NCBI GenBank assembly: GCA_017502425.1
Contig: JAFVVB010000226.1
Span: 1-8,733 of the forward strand
From: Ruminococcus sp.
GTDB lineage: Bacteria > Bacillota > Clostridia > Oscillospirales > Acutalibacteraceae
DNA length: 8,733 bases
Direction: 5' to 3'
Positions 1 through 4,798 of this stretch are shown here, one piece after another. Below the pieces are notes generated by a model that did not search any database, was not told the DNA's origin, and saw only the letters and a list, made by a program, of their open reading frames with translations. A program made the translations under genes and the position numbers. Within the stretch, counting starts at the first letter, position 1, and the number at the start of each line of letters is the position of its first letter.

Positions 1-64
1 CGCGGGACGTCGCGGTCGCCGTCCCCTACGAATAAAGCACAAAGGCTGCGCACCTCGGCGCTTA
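1..64 (-). repeat. Dispersed GC-rich repeat, composite copy (cut by the window edge)
   Basis: This 64-base block recurs at 1005-1068 with about five mismatches. Read on the minus strand it has two parts. The first (64-34) is TAAGCGCCGAGG... to GTGCTT, the hairpin-forming companion. The second (30-1) is CGTAGGGGACG...CGTCCCGCG, whose GGGACG/CGTCCC arms form a hairpin. It starts exactly where the U-tract of the T-box terminator ends, so it sits between the T-box leader and whatever minus-strand gene lies left of the window. No coding capacity is apparent. The copy may continue beyond position 1. Confidence 0.85.
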
Positions 65-106
65 AAATAAAAACGCCCCGAGAATAGTATGCCTATTCTC
101 GGGACG
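64..106 (-). terminator. T-box leader intrinsic terminator
   Basis: On the minus strand a 14-bp stem (positions 106-93 against 87-74, arms CGTCCCGAGAATAG and CTATTCTCGGGGCG) with a 5-base loop is followed by TTTTTATTTT. The one non-Watson-Crick position is a G-U wobble on the minus strand but a C-A mismatch on the plus strand, which supports minus-strand function. Its 5' arm begins with CGTCCC, which can pair alternatively with the GGG of the T-box motif at 121-137, as expected for the antiterminator/terminator switch. Confidence 0.92.
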
Positions 107-280
107 AGTTAAACTAAAAACCCGCGGTGCCACCCGTATTGATGTAATAAAAACATCCGCTTTTATATAAAGTTTTGGTATCAAGTGAAGCGTTCCCGTA
201 CTTACTACTCATCTTAGACGCGCTTTCAGTCTTTGACGCGTCCTCCCTTTAAGATTTTCCACAAAAGCCGAGTCTTCACC
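64..280 (-). ncRNA. T-box riboswitch leader (tRNA-sensing)
   Basis: The minus strand carries the diagnostic T-box motif ACGGGTGGCACCGCGGG at 137-121, followed by the terminator at 106-64. A Stem I of about 95 nt can be drawn from GTGAAG (279-274) to CTTCAC (190-185), with an upper helix ATCTTA/TAAGAT and a distal GGACGCG/CGCGTCT hairpin. A Stem III-like hairpin GATGT/ACATC precedes the T-box. T-box leaders bind uncharged tRNA and allow read-through into aminoacyl-tRNA synthetase, amino-acid biosynthesis or transporter genes. The variable T-box base is C (UGGC), which by family rules pairs with a G discriminator, so a G73 tRNA (such as Asn, Asp, Ser, Glu or Trp) is favoured. I could not assign the specifier codon; it should lie in the 3' strand of Stem I around 192-212. 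The controlled gene is outside the window. Confidence 0.93.
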
Positions 281-285
281 ACTAC

Positions 286-314
286 ATTATAATCATGAGC
301 ACTTGAGTTGTCAA
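286..314 (-). promoter_or_regulatory. Sigma-A promoter of the T-box leader
   Basis: The minus strand shows a consensus -35 TTGACA (314-309), a 17-base spacer and a consensus -10 TATAAT (291-286). The predicted start near 279-280 coincides with the first base of T-box Stem I, so promoter and leader fit each other precisely. Confidence 0.92.
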
Positions 315-387
315 CTGATTTTTTCAGGAATTTTTTGATTAAACTGATTGAAATTAACATTTTGTTATACAATAAAAACTTTCCTTG

Positions 388-396
388 TGTTATGAT
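388..396 (+). promoter_or_regulatory. Extended -10 promoter for the small lipoprotein gene
   Basis: TGTTATGAT is an extended -10 element (TGn followed by TATGAT at 391-396), about 29 bases upstream of the GTG start at 425. No good -35 box sits at 16-18 bases, which is common for extended -10 promoters. The short 5' leader carries the ribosome binding site AGGAGAAAGG at 405-414. Confidence 0.5.
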
Positions 397-424
397 TTAT
401 ATATAGGAGAAAGGTAGTGGTGAT

Positions 425-838
425 GTGAAAAGAATAATTGCGGTTGTTTTAGCCATTGTGACTTCGGTTGTTTTTTGTGCATGTGCAAAAACGAGTGGTT
501 ATACGCTAGACTATGGAGAGTCGCAAATCTATACTAATGAAGATATTAAAGCTGCTGCTAAGAAAGTTGTGGGTGAGTTCAAATCTTTTAGCGGTTGTGT
601 TCTGTATTCCCTCGAATATGCAGGCGATGAAATATGTGAAGAAGAGCTGTCATACGTAAACTCACTAAGAGAAGATGGGGTAAAAGAGTTTAGCGAATGT
701 CTTGTCTTTAATAGTGAATTTCGTTCTCCGATAAATGGTGGCGATGCATGGGAACCTAATGATATTTACACGTGGTCTTGGCATCTTGGACGTGAAAAAG
801 ACGGTGAGTGGGTTTTAGTAACCTACGGTTATCCGTGA
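425..838 (+). CDS. Small putative lipoprotein, function unknown
   Basis: A 137-residue exported protein starting at GTG, 10 bases after AGGAGAAAGG (405-414). An overlapping ATG at 423 is followed at once by TGA, so it cannot be the start. Residues 1-19 are a basic/hydrophobic signal sequence (MKRIIAVVLAIVTSVVFCAC). Cys20 is the likely lipidation site, but the lipobox FCAC lacks the usual Leu at -3, and Cys18 sits next to it. The mature part runs from a TNEDIKAAAKKVV helix through a SGCVLYSLEY strand to the ending EWVLVTYGYP, and contains NDIYTWSWHLGREKDGEW. From memory this pattern resembles small Clostridia lipoproteins with a compact alpha+beta (NTF2-like) fold; that is not verified. It is monocistronic, with its own promoter and terminator, and divergent from the T-box leader. 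Function is unassigned. Confidence 0.85.
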   Translation: MKRIIAVVLAIVTSVVFCACAKTSGYTLDYGESQIYTNEDIKAAAKKVVGEFKSFSGCVLYSLEYAGDEICEEELSYVNSLREDGVKEFSECLVFNSEFRSPINGGDAWEPNDIYTWSWHLGREKDGEWVLVTYGYP

Positions 839-863
839 TGAAGTTAATAGTTTTGTAGAATAT

Positions 864-893
864 AAGCCTCCCTGACGAAAGGGAGGCTTTTTT
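864..893 (+). terminator. Intrinsic terminator after the small lipoprotein gene
   Basis: AAGCCTCCC (864-872) pairs perfectly with GGGAGGCTT (881-889) across the 8-base loop TGACGAAA. The run of six T at 888-893 overlaps the end of the stem. It starts 26 bases after the stop codon at 838. Confidence 0.93.
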
Positions 894-918
894 GATTAAT
901 ATATCATTGTAAACAAAA

Positions 919-944
919 ACGGCGCACCGAAAATGGTACGCCGT
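919..944 (-). terminator. Minus-strand terminator hairpin, copy 1 (downstream of pckA)
   Basis: Arms at 919-928 and 935-944 (ACGGCGCACC/GGTACGCCGT) enclose loop GAAAAT. On the minus strand the hairpin is followed by TTTTTGTTT. The only imperfect pair is U-G on the minus strand but C-A on the plus strand, so the structure works as minus-strand RNA. It lies about 120 bases beyond the pckA stop, separated from it by repeats. Near-identical hairpins occur at 3039-3064 and 4757-4782. Confidence 0.85.
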
Positions 945-960
945 AAATTATTATATATTC

Positions 961-986
961 GGGATGCTTATGTTGCGTCCCCTACG
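961..986 (-). repeat. Degenerate partial copy of the GC-rich repeat
   Basis: On the minus strand CGTAGGGGACGCAAC...GCATCCC keeps the start of the repeat unit and a GGGA...TCCC arm pair, but the centre has diverged. It follows the better copy at 993-1034 by the same short CATAAT-type spacer seen between the two copies at 3116 and 3165, so the pair arrangement is shared by both loci. Confidence 0.7.
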
Positions 987-992
987 ATTATG

Positions 993-1034
993 GGTGCTTA
1001 CGCACGCGGGACGTCGAGGTCGCCGTCCCCTACG
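993..1034 (-). repeat. GC-rich REP-like repeat unit, full copy
   Basis: Read on the minus strand from 1034: CGTAGGGGACG, a 9-10 base loop, CGTCCCGCG, then the second hairpin GTGC-GTAA-GCAC. It matches the plus-strand copy at 3166-3207 in about 39 of 42 positions. The differences lie in the loop, and the GGGACG/CGTCCC arms are unchanged. The orientation is opposite to the copies at 3116-3207. Confidence 0.88.
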
Positions 1035-1037
1035 AAT

Positions 1038-1068
1038 GAAGCACAAAGGCTCCGAGCCTCGGCGCTTA
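1038..1068 (-). repeat. Companion hairpin repeat abutting the pckA stop codon
   Basis: The block is also found at 34-64. It folds with AAGC (1039-1042)/GCTT (1064-1067) outside and AGGCT (1047-1051)/AGCCT (1055-1059) inside. Its last three bases, TTA at 1066-1068, are the reverse complement of the pckA stop codon TAA. In both copies the shared sequence begins at TAAGCGCCGAGG on the minus strand, so the repeat boundary and the stop codon coincide. Confidence 0.8.
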
Positions 1069-2733
1069 GATTTCGTCAACAACCTTCTTTATTGCTTCAA
1101 GTGCATCCTCAGGGAGTTTATCGAATCCGCCCTTAACTGTATCGCGGGAAGCGATGAAGTTAAGTCTGTCAGTCATTCTAGCTTTGAGCTCTTTAACGTA
1201 GTCAGCATCGTTTAAGTCAGGAACGAAGCCTTCCCACTCGAAGATTTCGATGTCTTCAAATGGACCCCACTGTTTAAACTGAGCTTTGCCCTCAACGATA
1301 GCTTCGATTACACCTAAAGTATCCTTAGGCTGAACCTTTTTGCCCATGAAGTCGCCGGTGTTGATGATGTAGCAGTCTACGTCCTTCTCAGCAACGAGCT
1401 TCTTGAACTTCTCGTAGTCGTTAACGAGTGGGTAAGTTCTGAATGGGTTAGCGTATGGCTCAACAACGAGTGCGTTAGGGTCAACGCCAGGAGCAAGACG
1501 CTCAGCAGAGCTACGCTTAGTAGCAAGAGTAGCACCCATAGCAGAAGCGAGGGAAGCACCCTTGAGTTTAACAACAGGAGGGATTGTAGGGTCTTTCATG
1601 ATCCAGAAGATAGCGTTAACAGGAGCTTCGATCTTGTCAACACGGTTAGGTGACCAGAGTTTAGATTTGATAGCTCTACCGTTACCGTTACGGATATCTT
1701 CAGTAACTAATGTTACTTTACCTTCGTTGTCTAAAGTAGCAGAACAGTTCTGAGCAGTTAAGAGGAACTTGTTATCAGGACAGCCTGTTGGATAGTCAGC
1801 TGTCTTATCAAAGTAAGTTGGCTCTAATGCTACTGATGAACATGTGTCAGTATTGATGATGAAAGCGTCGTCGTGAAGTACAGTTACGCCGTACTTACCG
1901 CCGTGCTTAGCGTGAGTGATAGTAGATTTACCTGAACCTGAAAGGCCGAATACAGAAGCAACGTACTTTGAACCGTCTGAGAGTGTGTATTCTTTCTGAC
2001 CGCCGTGACATGAAGCGTAGCCGTTACGGTTAGCTACTGCCCAAGCGATAGTAAGTGTGCCCTTCTTGTGCTCGCCGAAGTATCTCATACCTAAGATGCA
2101 AGCGCAGTTGGTAGCAGTGTTGAAGTATGAAAGACATTTGCCGTCGCAAAGGTCAGTCTGAGTAGTACCCTTCCACTGTGGGTCAGAGAAGATGTAGATA
2201 TCTGGCTCGCCGTTATAGAGCTTTGATTCTTTGTACATTTTGTTGTAGAACTCTGACTGGTACTGGAAGTTGAGCATCCATGAGTACATGATGTTCTCCT
2301 CGCCCTCTGGAATGAGAAGGTGAGCTCTTACCATGAATTCAGGGTCAAGACCGATGTATACGATAGCGTGGTACATCTTCTTCCATCTTGTGTCATAGAT
2401 AGCGTCCATACAGATTTTATCAAGACCGTCAGTATCTACACCAGGTTCGCCGGCGATTCTTCTCGCAGCAGCGTAACGACCGGTGATAGAGCCGTCGTTG
2501 AAAAGAAGAACTTTAGCATCGCTAGGAAGACCAAATTCCTCTCCTCTGTATACAGGCATATCAGTAACGATAGTGCCAGGTGAATTTTTAGCGAGTTCAT
2601 ACGCCTGTGCAAGGGAAGTAACCATAGTTACATTGTTGCCGTAGAATGGAGCTTCGATAATAGAACGTGTTTTTGCAAAACCTACTTTATCCTTACCAAT
2701 CTCGTCATGTGTAAAAAATGCTTTGGTTGACAT
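1066..2733 (-). CDS. pckA: Phosphoenolpyruvate carboxykinase (ATP)
   Basis: A cytosolic enzyme of 555 residues interconverting oxaloacetate + ATP with PEP + CO2 + ADP; in fermentative anaerobes it often runs toward oxaloacetate with ATP formation. The start at 2733 (MSTKAFFTHDEIG) is set by AAGGAGG at 2749-2743; the frame is open 31 codons further, but that part covers the promoter. The kinase-1a P-loop GLSGSGKST is at residues 263-271. The metal-binding kinase-2 equivalent appears as LHDDAF at 286-291. NGNGR (349-353), PFRTYPL (430-436) and IINTGDFMGKK (456-466) fit the nucleotide-binding C-terminal lobe. It is longer than, and diverged from, the E. coli type (about 540 residues), so substrate residues could not be mapped by eye. 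It is monocistronic. The stop codon lies inside a dispersed repeat (see 1038-1068). Confidence 0.93.
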   Translation of the reverse strand: MSTKAFFTHDEIGKDKVGFAKTRSIIEAPFYGNNVTMVTSLAQAYELAKNSPGTIVTDMPVYRGEEFGLPSDAKVLLFNDGSITGRYAAARRIAGEPGVDTDGLDKICMDAIYDTRWKKMYHAIVYIGLDPEFMVRAHLLIPEGEENIMYSWMLNFQYQSEFYNKMYKESKLYNGEPDIYIFSDPQWKGTTQTDLCDGKCLSYFNTATNCACILGMRYFGEHKKGTLTIAWAVANRNGYASCHGGQKEYTLSDGSKYVASVFGLSGSGKSTITHAKHGGKYGVTVLHDDAFIINTDTCSSVALEPTYFDKTADYPTGCPDNKFLLTAQNCSATLDNEGKVTLVTEDIRNGNGRAIKSKLWSPNRVDKIEAPVNAIFWIMKDPTIPPVVKLKGASLASAMGATLATKRSSAERLAPGVDPNALVVEPYANPFRTYPLVNDYEKFKKLVAEKDVDCYIINTGDFMGKKVQPKDTLGVIEAIVEGKAQFKQWGPFEDIEIFEWEGFVPDLNDADYVKELKARMTDRLNFIASRDTVKGGFDKLPEDALEAIKKVVDEI

Positions 2734-2742
2734 AGGTGAATT

Positions 2743-2749
2743 CCTCCTT
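2743..2749 (-). promoter_or_regulatory. Ribosome binding site of pckA
   Basis: AAGGAGG on the minus strand lies 9 bases before the ATG at 2733. It decides this start over in-frame codons further upstream, which have no comparable site and overlap the promoter. Confidence 0.9.
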
Positions 2750-2797
2750 AATGATTTCCAAATTATCCCATGATAAACATGAAACTTTACATTGTAA

Positions 2798-2826
2798 ATT
2801 ATCCTAGAAAATGGGAAAAATGTCAA
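2798..2826 (-). promoter_or_regulatory. Sigma-A promoter of pckA
   Basis: The minus strand shows -35 TTGACA (2826-2821), a 17-base spacer and -10 GATAAT (2803-2798). The predicted start is near 2791, giving a 5' untranslated region of about 58 bases. Near-consensus elements suggest strong expression. No riboswitch fold is evident in the leader. Confidence 0.88.
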
Positions 2827-3038
2827 GATGTCTGGATATATAATTCACAAACATTTAACAGCTTTTTTTCGTAAAATTGACTAACTTTAGAATATTTTTC
2901 GCAAAAGTGCGATGATTATACGTTATTTATTAAAAAAGTGAAATTAATAAGCAGGTGTTGTAACTGTCACAAAAGATGGTTAATCGGTGCCGTGATTGAT
3001 GGAGTTTTTTTGCTTTATGAGTGTTTTATACATAAAAA
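2827..3038. other. AT-rich intergenic region upstream of the pckA promoter
   Basis: No coding region or RNA gene is recognised here. It contains a short palindrome TCGCA-AAAG-TGCGA (2899-2912), about 75 bases upstream of the pckA -35 box, and an imperfect TTGTAACTGTCACAA (2958-2972). Either could be a protein-binding site, but neither matches a regulator I can name with confidence. Confidence 0.5.
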
Positions 3039-3064
3039 CCGGCGTACCGAAAATGGCACGCCGT
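3039..3064 (-). terminator. Minus-strand terminator hairpin, copy 2
   Basis: Arms at 3039-3048 and 3055-3064 (CCGGCGTACC/GGCACGCCGT) enclose loop GAAAAT. On the minus strand TTTTTATG follows. The imperfect inner pair is U-G on the minus strand and A-C on the plus strand; the outermost pair is broken. It acts as a second stop for transcription leaving the dockerin-repeat operon, beyond the repeats at 3116-3207 and the first terminator at 3219-3250. Confidence 0.75.
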
Positions 3065-3115
3065 AATTTATATTGCTTGTTGCATATGTGATGTAAACTT
3101 TGATGTTAATCCAAA

Positions 3116-3158
3116 CCGTAGGGGACGGCAACCCTGACGTCCCGTTGTGCGTAGCACC
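3116..3158 (+). repeat. GC-rich REP-like repeat, copy A of a tandem pair
   Basis: CCGTAGGGGACGG...GACGTCCCG is followed by TTGTGCGTAGCACC. The first hairpin has arms GGGACG/CGTCCC around loop GCAACCCTGA; the second, GTGC/GCAC, is slightly shortened here. The next unit begins exactly 49 bases on, at 3165. Confidence 0.9.
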
Positions 3159-3164
3159 CATTAT

Positions 3165-3207
3165 CCGTAGGGGACGGCAACCCTGACGTCCCGCGTGCGT
3201 AAGCACC
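3165..3207 (+). repeat. GC-rich REP-like repeat, copy B of a tandem pair
   Basis: It is identical to copy A through the GGGACG/CGTCCC hairpin and then carries the full second hairpin GTGC-GTAA-GCAC. It lies between the operon terminator (3219-3250) and the distal terminator hairpin (3039-3064), in the orientation opposite to the copy at 993-1034. No coding capacity is apparent; apparent reading frames across it are by-products of the GC-rich repeat. Confidence 0.9.
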
Positions 3208-3218
3208 AATAAAGAAAA

Positions 3219-3250
3219 ATCCCCACCCGAAAATTTTTTCAGGTGGGGAT
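3219..3250 (-). terminator. Intrinsic terminator of the dockerin-repeat operon
   Basis: On the minus strand ATCCCCACC pairs with GGTGGGGAT (arms 3250-3242 and 3227-3219), followed by TTTTTCTTT. The loop can pair further within itself. It begins 18 bases after the stop codon at 3269. Confidence 0.92.
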
Positions 3251-3268
3251 AATTTATACGTGTTATTA

Positions 3269-3901
3269 CTATGCTTCAACTTTTGCTAGCTTCATCTGGA
3301 TAGCGGTAGCGTCCATTACGGTTACCTTTTCATCAAAGTCAAAGTCGGCTATATTATTTTCTTCAGAATAAGGATCTCTATATTTACCTTCTACTAAACC
3401 TATCTGGAGAGTAGTAGCATCCAGTATAGTAAGTTGCTCATCTAAATCGATATCACCGAAAAGGTTTCCAATACGCAACTTATTATTAACCACATCTTCT
3501 AAATCTTCGTATTTTTTTACAGTATTATCGAAAGCCAGATCAAAAAAGCAGTCCTGTTTCACGTCATATACTCCATAGCCAGTTATGAATGGAACATGCC
3601 GAGAACTCACATGCACCGCTCTGTTTCCTATTAGAGTACCAAAAGGCATATCTTCAAAAAGATACCAAGTATGTACCAAAACCCAGTCGATTTCGCTATT
3701 AGGATCATTTTCGTCTACATGGTGATAATAGGCTTCAAAATAATAATAGTAATCTTCAAAATACGTTCCTGCCACGTGCTGCTCGAAGAATCGGTCTTCA
3801 TAAATACATTCTCCTAGAAATTGATTTTCAGCAAATATAGTAACAGTAGACATCGCTAAAAGCATTACTGCTACTAATAAAATGCTAACTATTCTTTTCA
3901 T
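3269..3901 (-). CDS. Secreted dockerin-repeat protein, paralogue 2
   Basis: A 210-residue exported protein; the ATG at 3901 follows GGAGG (3913-3909) by 7 bases, whereas an upstream TTG has no site. The signal peptide is residues 1-24 (cleavage likely after IFA). Residues 25-75 are rich in Tyr, Phe and acidic residues (EDYYYYFEAYYHH), then GYGVYDVKQDCFFDL at 108-122. Two dockerin-type calcium-loop repeats close the protein: D150-D152-D154...T158..D161 and D186-D188-D190...T194..D197, each followed by DAT and a helix. The Gly usual at loop position 6 is Glu in both. Dockerin repeats bind calcium and dock proteins onto cohesins; no enzymatic domain is recognised here, so a structural, cell-surface or interaction role is only inferred. 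It is the second gene of an operon, 36 bases after its paralogue. Confidence 0.88.
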   Translation of the reverse strand: MKRIVSILLVAVMLLAMSTVTIFAENQFLGECIYEDRFFEQHVAGTYFEDYYYYFEAYYHHVDENDPNSEIDWVLVHTWYLFEDMPFGTLIGNRAVHVSSRHVPFITGYGVYDVKQDCFFDLAFDNTVKKYEDLEDVVNNKLRIGNLFGDIDLDEQLTILDATTLQIGLVEGKYRDPYSEENNIADFDFDEKVTVMDATAIQMKLAKVEA

Positions 3902-3937
3902 AGCTATTCCTCCGTTCAATTATTAATTATTATTCTA

Positions 3938-4564
3938 TTATTCAATTCCTGCTAGCTTCATCTGGATAGCGGTCGCGTCCATTACGGTACGCTCACCGTC
4001 TAAATCAAGGTCGCTAAGATACGATGTCTTAAGTAGAGCAGGACCATAGTTGAACTCATCACGATAATCAAATTTATCCAAATTAGCCATTACACGCTGA
4101 ATGAAAGTGGCATCGAGTATGGTAAGCACATTGTCTTTATCAGCATCGCCAAGTGGTTTTATAAACTGCTTTGCTTGTTCTCTAAGTACGTCCTCGAGTC
4201 CTTCGTAATCATCAGGCTCTATGTCATACAATCTCACAAACTCGTCTTTCTTAACATCATATATTCCGTAATTAACACCGAAAGGAATGTTTACTTCAGG
4301 AGACCAGATAACCATATCTGAGAATATCACATGCATAATACTAGCAGCACTTGGACTAACTACGTATAGCAAAGCCCAGTCCATTTCACCAGACTCATCA
4401 TAGTGATAATAAAGCTCATCATAATACGAATACATTCCATCTGTAAACTCGTTAAGCTTATCTTCAAAGAGTAATTCTTTATCTTCTGTCTGGGCTGATG
4501 CTGTGATAGCACCTAGCGTAATCAGCATTACTGCTACCAGTAATATGCTAACTATTCTTTTCAT
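3938..4564 (-). CDS. Secreted dockerin-repeat protein, paralogue 1
   Basis: A 208-residue exported protein, first gene of the pair. The start at 4564 follows GGAG (4575-4572) by 7 bases. The signal peptide is residues 1-24 (MKRIVSILLVAVMLITLGAITASA), almost identical at its first 14 residues to paralogue 2. Residues 40-70 hold the acidic/Tyr-rich GMYSYYDELYYHYDESGEMDW; NYGIYDVKKDEF is at 98-109. The two dockerin-type loops are D140-D142-D144-N145..T148..D151 and D185-D187-D189-G190..T193..D196, followed by DATFIQ and DATAIQ helices. All expected calcium ligands are present. Similar middle regions coupled to GD-x-N-x-D...DA(T)xIQ tails occur in Ruminococcus-like genomes (recalled, not verified), with no known function. 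There is no terminator before paralogue 2, so they are probably co-transcribed. Confidence 0.88.
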   Translation of the reverse strand: MKRIVSILLVAVMLITLGAITASAQTEDKELLFEDKLNEFTDGMYSYYDELYYHYDESGEMDWALLYVVSPSAASIMHVIFSDMVIWSPEVNIPFGVNYGIYDVKKDEFVRLYDIEPDDYEGLEDVLREQAKQFIKPLGDADKDNVLTILDATFIQRVMANLDKFDYRDEFNYGPALLKTSYLSDLDLDGERTVMDATAIQMKLAGIE

Positions 4565-4664
4565 AAAAAAACTCCAACTATTGTAAAAATATTATTCCGC
4601 ACATCAAAGGATTTAACAGTGATATTTGATATTCTCTGTTGATTTTACTGACCTTTATACTATT

Positions 4665-4694
4665 ATAGTACTTTAGGAAGGTAATAATTGTCAA
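4665..4694 (-). promoter_or_regulatory. Promoter of the dockerin-repeat operon
   Basis: On the minus strand TTGACA (4694-4689) is followed by an 18-base spacer and TACTAT (4670-4665). A perfect TATAAT also lies three bases further on (4667-4662), but at a 21-base spacing. The start would be roughly 95 bases before the ATG; that leader is AT-rich and without an obvious fold. Confidence 0.68.
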
Positions 4695-4756
4695 TTGATA
4701 AAACTTACATTATTTTCCGCTTTCAGTTGTGTAAAATGCCATGTAGAAAAACAAAA

Positions 4757-4782
4757 ACGGCGTACCGGAAATGGTACGCCGT
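4757..4782 (-). terminator. Minus-strand terminator hairpin, copy 3 (L,D-transpeptidase gene)
   Basis: A perfect 10-bp inverted repeat ACGGCGTACC (4757-4766)/GGTACGCCGT (4773-4782) with loop GGAAAT is followed on the minus strand by TTTTTGTTTTTC. It begins 17 bases after the stop codon at 4799 with no repeat in between, which looks like the undisturbed arrangement of this terminator family. Confidence 0.93.
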
Positions 4783-4798
4783 GTAAGGTTAATTTGCG

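Noticed and set aside
933..1215. Short plus-strand open frames across the repeat and the 3' end of pckA
   Set aside because: They lie over GC-rich repeat sequence and antisense to pckA, have no ribosome binding site, and their peptides are Arg/Pro-rich by-products of the repeat.
1377..1753. Open frames on either strand inside pckA
   Set aside because: Low-complexity Leu/Ser/Thr-rich translation in alternate frames of a clear pckA gene, without ribosome binding sites.
2958..2972. Rex- or Crp-like operator TTGTAACTGTCACAA
   Set aside because: The half-sites resemble TTGTnA/TCACAA, but the spacing is three bases short of the Rex or Crp consensus, and it is too far (over 130 bases) from the pckA promoter to argue function.
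1..3207. CRISPR array from the repeated GGGACG units
   Set aside because: Units occur at most in pairs, in both orientations and dispersed, with 6-base gaps rather than 30-40-base unique spacers, and no cas gene is present.
3015..3209. Minus-strand open frame across the tandem repeats
   Set aside because: It is made entirely of repeat units and a terminator hairpin and has no start signals. Its peptide contains the same repeat-derived stretch as the frame near 964, as expected from shared non-coding repeats.
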